From: Angiostrongylus vasorum
Taxonomy: Eukaryota; Nematoda; Chromadorea; Rhabditida; Metastrongylidae
Length of the DNA stretch: 64,000 nt
NCBI GenBank assembly: GCA_018806985.1
Contig: JADANN010000359.1
Span: 1,302,001-1,366,000 of the forward strand
Reading direction: 5' to 3'
The notes below the pieces were generated by a model that was not told the origin of the DNA, made no database searches, and was given only the letters and a program-made list of their open reading frames with translations. Position 1 is the first letter of the stretch. Each line of letters starts with the position of its first letter. Positions 59,181 through 64,000 of this stretch are shown here, piece after piece. A program made the translations under genes and the position numbers.

Positions 59181-60429
59181 CATAGTATCAAGCTGTACGA
59201 AAGCTCACTTGTTCATTTGCTTCTGTGTTCAAAGTAAAATACGCGTCAGCAGCAGAAAATCTCGATTCAAATATTTTTATTCCAACTAATGGGATCTAAT
59301 ACGAACCGAGAAACGTTGGTTTAATGTTGGAAACAGCCAATATTTTCGCATCAAATGTATTGTATACAATACATCACAGGCGCTACGTGTTAAACGAAAG
59401 TAAAAAACTTTTTCAATTGAACTAATGACCATTAGAGTCCAAAGAGATTTGCCAGTAAAATGCAGGTCACCTTATTCTACCAAGGTGAAAATCTCATTGA
59501 TCGTACGGAAGCCACAAATTTATAACTGAAATAACATTCTTCCAACCAGGTTTACTCTTCAACAAATCAGTGTCATATCATTCTCTGCAAACAATTTCAT
59601 CGTCGCTATAAAACAGAATCTAGTTCACGACTACGCCCAATTACCGTAATCCTGAGAACAAAGTGTAATCTAAAGGTCTGAAAAGAATAAAGACATGAAA
59701 CTTTAACACCCAAGTCGTAATTTCCCATGTGTTTCCGACAGAATACCAGTAGTTATTCCTCATTAGTTTAAGAACTAAAACAGCAAAATTCTCTAAGGGT
59801 GGAATGTTTTTCGAGAAGCACGACAATCACCGCAGTTAATCCGAGTCTCTACTGGCAACCCCTCCTCATTCTCAACTCTAATCTATCGTCATTGAATCTA
59901 ATTTAAGCGTATAATTTCTGTGACGGACGAATTGACAGAAATAACATATGGCAGTCGACCACTCAATCCATGGGCTACAAATAAAATCCTTCGAAATGAA
60001 AAAAAAGATTAAGGAGGACAACTCCGCTCCAAACAAATATACAGATGAGTTCGCAAGAAAATTTTCAGCCAGCAGAAGAATCATCTGTTGCGAATTATAT
60101 AATCGATCAAACCACAGAGTTACAACATTCAAGACTTTCGGAACCGGATATGGTGATAGGTGGGATAATGAGGTATGGCGACTAAAAGTATTATTGAATG
60201 TGTGGATAGAAGCATTTTTTTACTGGGTATGACCCAATTCCTTCCACATTCTACCACAACAGACAGTGGTACTTAAATTCAGAAAAGTCTAACAGAATAC
60301 CGGCTTATAAATAGATCCAGATAAAGACAAATCACAAAAACTACTACGTCTACCAAACAATCCATTTAGCACCACATCTGGTTCCTAAAGTCTTGGACGT
60401 TGTAAATTAGAAACTCACAATTTCTTGGA
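59181..60429. other. No gene recognised
   Basis: AT-rich. A plus-strand frame at 59948-60232, with a GTATGG donor-like site after GYGDRWDNE, could be an exon of unknown family. The missing ADAM 5' exons were searched for here on the minus strand without success. Confidence 0.35.
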
Positions 60430-60640
60430 TTGTTATGCTTACATGAGCTTGTTATATAAAATTTATTCGGCTAACGTTTCGATGCCTTCGTCTTCATCAG
60501 AACCGATTATCGAGAAGACGAACAACTGTGGACCATCGAGTCGGATCATTGGCTCTGATGAAGACAAAGACGTAGAAACGTTACCCAAATAAAACTTATA
60601 TAACAACCTCGTGTAAGCTTAATAATCCAAGATATTGAAT
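60430..60640. mobile_element. Second palindromic unit with paired hammerhead-like motifs
   Basis: Minus-strand motif at 60468-60506: CGGTT, CTGATGA, A, a four-base-pair stem II with one mismatch, GAAA, CGTT, AGCCG. Plus-strand motif at 60550-60588: GGCT, CTGATGA, then a decayed stem II, GAAA, CGTT, ACCC. Flanks TTACATGAGCTTGTTATAT (60439) and ATATAACAACCTCGTGTAAG (60598) are inverted copies. Same layout as 57860-58116. Confidence 0.58.
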
Positions 60641-61905
60641 ATTACTGCTGAAGTACAAAAACCCAGTTTCTTGTTGAACGACGAACTAGGTTTTCTTTTG
60701 CCCCATGGACCCAGGGATTGATGATGACAACATAGGTGACGTTAAATTCAGAAAAAAAAGAGCTCACATGTTACAAAAGTGTGATCGGCCAACTGGTCGA
60801 TTCCTCCTTCTCATGTGGGTCAATAAGATTTCACAAACATTATTGTCTCAGCAATACTACCCTCAACATGACACTGGTTCTCTCCACGTACATTCTACCT
60901 TCTACATGATGCACAAAGGAAAATATAATCCGCAAGAACAGATACAAAACCCAGAAACTCATTTTGTGGCCGTTACGAACCATATGGCACAAATGCCATT
61001 TCAGCGTAAATGAGGTAGTCAACCATATGAGCTTCGAAGGAATTTGAACTCTTGTACTAAAATTCCTCCAACGAACGTAGAAATCTCCACAGAAATTATA
61101 TCCACTAATGTTGCTCCATTCCTTTGCGTGAGGGAAGTCTCTTGTACGAATACAAAGACAAGACCCTCGAAGTGTTTCCTTGGTAATAATACAAAGAAAG
61201 CAACAAAGAGGACCTTTGTTAATAAAGCTACTCGATGTCTCAGTCCTTTTTTCAGCCGGTGCTAAGGCCGCTATGAGTAAAAGATGACCCACACACGACA
61301 TTTCCATTTTGAAGGCTGCCTGGAATTGAACGTATGCCAGAGCAAGGTCCGGCTAACAATCTGTGCCCATCTCCACACCAGTGAAGGAAAACAGAGGACT
61401 TTCCACGGCGTCAATCGAGAACGTTGGGCTAACGAAGCTCACACTACCTCTGACGCGAGAAGAACATGGACAGACACCTGGCTAGTGTCCGACAGACTTA
61501 ATAGGTGGTGAGATTGCAGATGATATGTGGCACCAACAATTCGTGACAAATATGTGGTCACATATGGCTCTCGTTTAACAGCAATTTACTACCTTAAGGT
61601 AAAAAATCTGTCGAATAATTGGTTGATGATTAATTAATTTAATCGATTGATGATCCTGCACACGATGGAAATCCACCATAAAAAAAGAAGCAATCAGGGA
61701 ACATGAACGGCGAAAAATTTTTTTAAACAAATTAGGGGAAATATAAAGCTCTAGCTGAGCCTGAATATGAACAATCGAAACATGCACTTCTGATCTCGAT
61801 GACCGAAAATCCCTTTTTTAAAGAAAAAACTACCTCATACCATCCCATTTACGATAACTCCGCAAATTCCACGCTGTTTGTAATGGAGATAGCTGAACAG
61901 TTAGT

Positions 61906-61909
<4 letters not shown>
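60641..61909. other. No gene recognised
   Basis: Frames on both strands at 60705-61013, 60840-61307 and 61284-61511 are unrecognised. The minus-strand frame begins with a secretion-signal-like stretch (LLLIAALAPA) but has no clear donor. Confidence 0.35.

Positions 61910-61984
<75 letters not shown>
61910..61984. repeat. (TA)n microsatellite
   Basis: About 75 bases of alternating T and A with one GA interruption, directly before the diverged SINE A copy. Confidence 0.95.
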
Positions 61985-61986
<2 letters not shown>

Positions 61987-61988
61987 AT

Positions 61989-62275
61989 AAAGGTGTGTAG
62001 CGCGATGGTTAAAGGTGCACTGCAATACATACACATGCACTGGTTTAACCTCGAGCCTGGTAAAAACCATATCATTCTTCCTTAGGGGTTGCAAAATTCC
62101 ACCGGACTTGGTCGAGAGGATAAGAGCATTGATTTGAAGAATCGTTGGGTTCACACAAATCACTGTATAGGCGAAATATTCATCCCATTACCACGACGCC
62201 CCTAATGGAGTCGAAGGTATAATTTAAAGCGAAGAGGTTGATCAACAGTAAACATTTTGCTCTTTGTATCCTTTT
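61989..62275 (+). mobile_element. SINE A, diverged copy
   Basis: Head GGTGTGTAGCGCGATGGTTA next to a (TA)n run; the tail CCTAATGGAGTCGAAGGTAT then GAAGAGGTTGATCAACAG is diverged. Confidence 0.55.
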
Positions 62276-62394
62276 ATCATTAAGGCATATAAAGCTAAGA
62301 CATACATTTAGTTTAATTATAAACAGGTGAAAATAACAAACGAATCTTCTCTCAGGCATCGACAACCATTAACCCAGATGAAGTCATTCGAAAA

Positions 62395-62668
62395 CAGGAA
62401 TGTTTGTAGTCACAATGATGCTGAGATATTTACAAAACTCCAGACCGCTAGCAGATAGAAAACTAGCTGAGAGAAAGCCGAAACGAAGGACTCGCATGGT
62501 GTGGTGGTGAACGTGTTAGCCCCTAGAAAAGGTAACGGCGTGTTCGATCTCCATCACAGACACCTGCAGTCCGGAGTTTTGCAAATATCTAAGCACCACT
62601 GTGGTTGCATCACATACACTAACTTGCCGTGAAAAATTGTAGCACGCAGTAAATAAAAAGTTAACGTA
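62395..62668. mobile_element. SINE B fragment and full SINE B
   Basis: 62395-62455 is a minus-strand body piece. 62490-62668 is a plus-strand copy with head ATGGTGTGGTGGTGAACGTG, B box GTGTTCGATCTCC and tail CGCAGTAAATAAAAAG. Confidence 0.7.
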
Positions 62669-62994
62669 GTGTTTATAGGGTTTATAACGTATTTCTTTAT
62701 GAGAAAACGAGTACCTGTTATGGGAGTGAAGAGCCGTGGAAACATGCATTCGGGATCTGGGCTTAACTTGTCTGTTGCAGCACGCAAATTCATTGCGCTC
62801 ATGCATTTACTACATGAACATCACTCGAACATTGTCACATGTGCAAATATGTAGGATGGTACGTAAATGACATCTTTTTCCTGCCGTGACAATTGTTTGG
62901 AAGAATCAGCAATATTTGTTGCTTACACTGTTTACTTACATCATTTCTAAAGGTACTTGTTACTTTACTATTTGTCACGTGGTAACTAATTCTA

Positions 62995-63375
62995 ACCTCA
63001 CAACGATTTACCGCCTCGTCGTGGCTGGGAAGTGTTCCTGGGTTTCGGGTTGCGATGTACAGAGTGGGGATTCGTCCCCCCCGGCAGTCTTCCAAGCTGA
63101 CTCCGGCGTTTCCATCAGGAAGCTTAGCTAAGAGTAAATCAATACCAGGATCCACCACCGCCCTGGTATCAAAGTCGCATGGTGGTAAATCTCCCTTTTA
63201 TCCACAAGGGCTGCGACTGCCTGTCGTAGTGACGACCTGGGGCAGACTTTGGCCAGGCTGTCCTCGGGATTCCAGGGAACCACAATGGCTTATCCAGCAA
63301 ATCTCCAAAAAATGGTGATTATGCTGGAGCCCGCACAACTAGTGATGACGGGCCTTTCAAGTATCAAGTATCAAC
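62995..63375 (+). mobile_element. Family E, copy 3
   Basis: Forward copy: TAGCTAAGAGTAAATCAATA, ACCAGGATCCACCACCG, ending CTTTCAAGTATCAAGTATCA. Confidence 0.7.
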
Positions 63376-64000
63376 TAACTAATTCTAACAAAACTGAGAA
63401 CGATTTTAGAAGCTGGCTGAAAGGGTGCTATTACAGCATCGCTTTACCTTTATGGGTTCAAATTTAACGATAAGATAACGGTGGTAACTACAATTGTCAT
63501 AAAACCATGACAATTAAGAAGGCTTTCGAATACGCAATACTCAAATGGTTCCTAAGGCGTCATGCTGGAGACATGAATACTTATGAAGGAGCAGATCGCT
63601 GACGTCTAACAGCAGCTAATGCCTAGAGCTGATAATCCACGTTGCCGTTCCAAAAACTACACTAGGGGATGCAAAAAAAACTAATGGAAAAAGCAAAGCT
63701 AAAGATGGAAAACTCGACATTCAGCATCCAAAAATCGATTGACATTTCGAAGACAAGGTGGAGAACCTGGACAGTTGGGTGCCATATGAACTGAACGAGA
63801 ACGAAGAAGACCATATACCATATGACTCTCTGTGCTTTTTTACATAAAAAAAAAGAAAAAAAAACATCCATTTCTCAGTCGCATTATGATGTGCGATAAA
63901 AAATGGTTCGCATACGATAACCTATTCCACGAAGTAACTGGCCCGATAGGAAGCTCACAAACACTTTCCAAGGGCGAATGCACACCAAAAGGTGGTTATA
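63376..64000. other. No gene recognised
   Basis: AT-rich right edge of the window with only short frames. Confidence 0.4.

Noticed and set aside
59880..59985. Minus-strand segment LPYVISVNSSVTEIIRLN after a TTTGTAG acceptor, considered as ADAM prodomain
   Set aside because: A stop follows directly and no donor is present; the similarity is too short to trust.
59948..60232. 94-codon plus-strand frame with a possible donor
   Set aside because: No clear acceptor, no recognised family.
61215..61307. Minus-strand start with LLLIAALAPAE, considered as the ADAM signal-peptide exon
   Set aside because: No convincing donor and no linking exons; signal-like stretches arise by chance.

Overview
The window looks like a repeat-rich piece of a nematode genome, most likely a clade V (strongylid, hookworm-like) species. 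This is inferred from the split genes with short exons, a probable spliced-leader acceptor, and the RTE-type and Penelope-like retroelements. All three host genes recognised lie on the minus strand. (1) A carboxylesterase type B 5' half has four coding exons between 1635 and 3565; the catalytic exons are not in the window. (2) A choline/ethanolamine kinase has six phase-consistent exons between 11190 and 14301; its C-terminal exon was not found. (3) A transmembrane ADAM protein resembling UNC-71/ADM-1 has five exons between 52193 and 57819. It has a degenerate zinc site, and its prodomain exons were not found. A small two-exon gene end of unknown family lies on the plus strand at 4151-4399. 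A possible exon lies at 47145-47440.

The rest is mostly transposable elements at several layers. Two RTE-type non-LTR families are present. RTE-A has copies at 27168-30605 and 34690-37935. RTE-B has copies at 5787-8180 and at 19236-24550, the second interrupted. A Penelope-like element (20386-23570) sits inside the second RTE-B copy with a 7-bp target duplication, the 33-bp direct extension typical of the group, and inverted partial terminal repeats carrying hammerhead-ribozyme-like motifs. Two further Penelope fragments occur at 33340-34690 and 46235-46905. At least four tRNA-derived SINE families (called A to D here) and one short family that shares an RTE-B tail (E) are scattered through introns and intergenic DNA.

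The middle of the window (about 24.5-46.2 kb) is built from inverted and direct copies of one unidentified repeat, called X here. One arm carries the RTE-A insertion flanked by a 12-bp target duplication and the opposite arm keeps the empty site. Between two oppositely oriented X copies lies an intronless, frameshifted importin-alpha retrocopy (39950-41459).

The most unusual signals are palindromic units with a hammerhead-like motif in each arm, pointing outward (57860-58116 and 60430-60640), with no reverse transcriptase next to them. No tRNA, rRNA, CRISPR array or prokaryotic feature was seen. Exon limits were read by eye from splice signals, reading phase and family resemblance.
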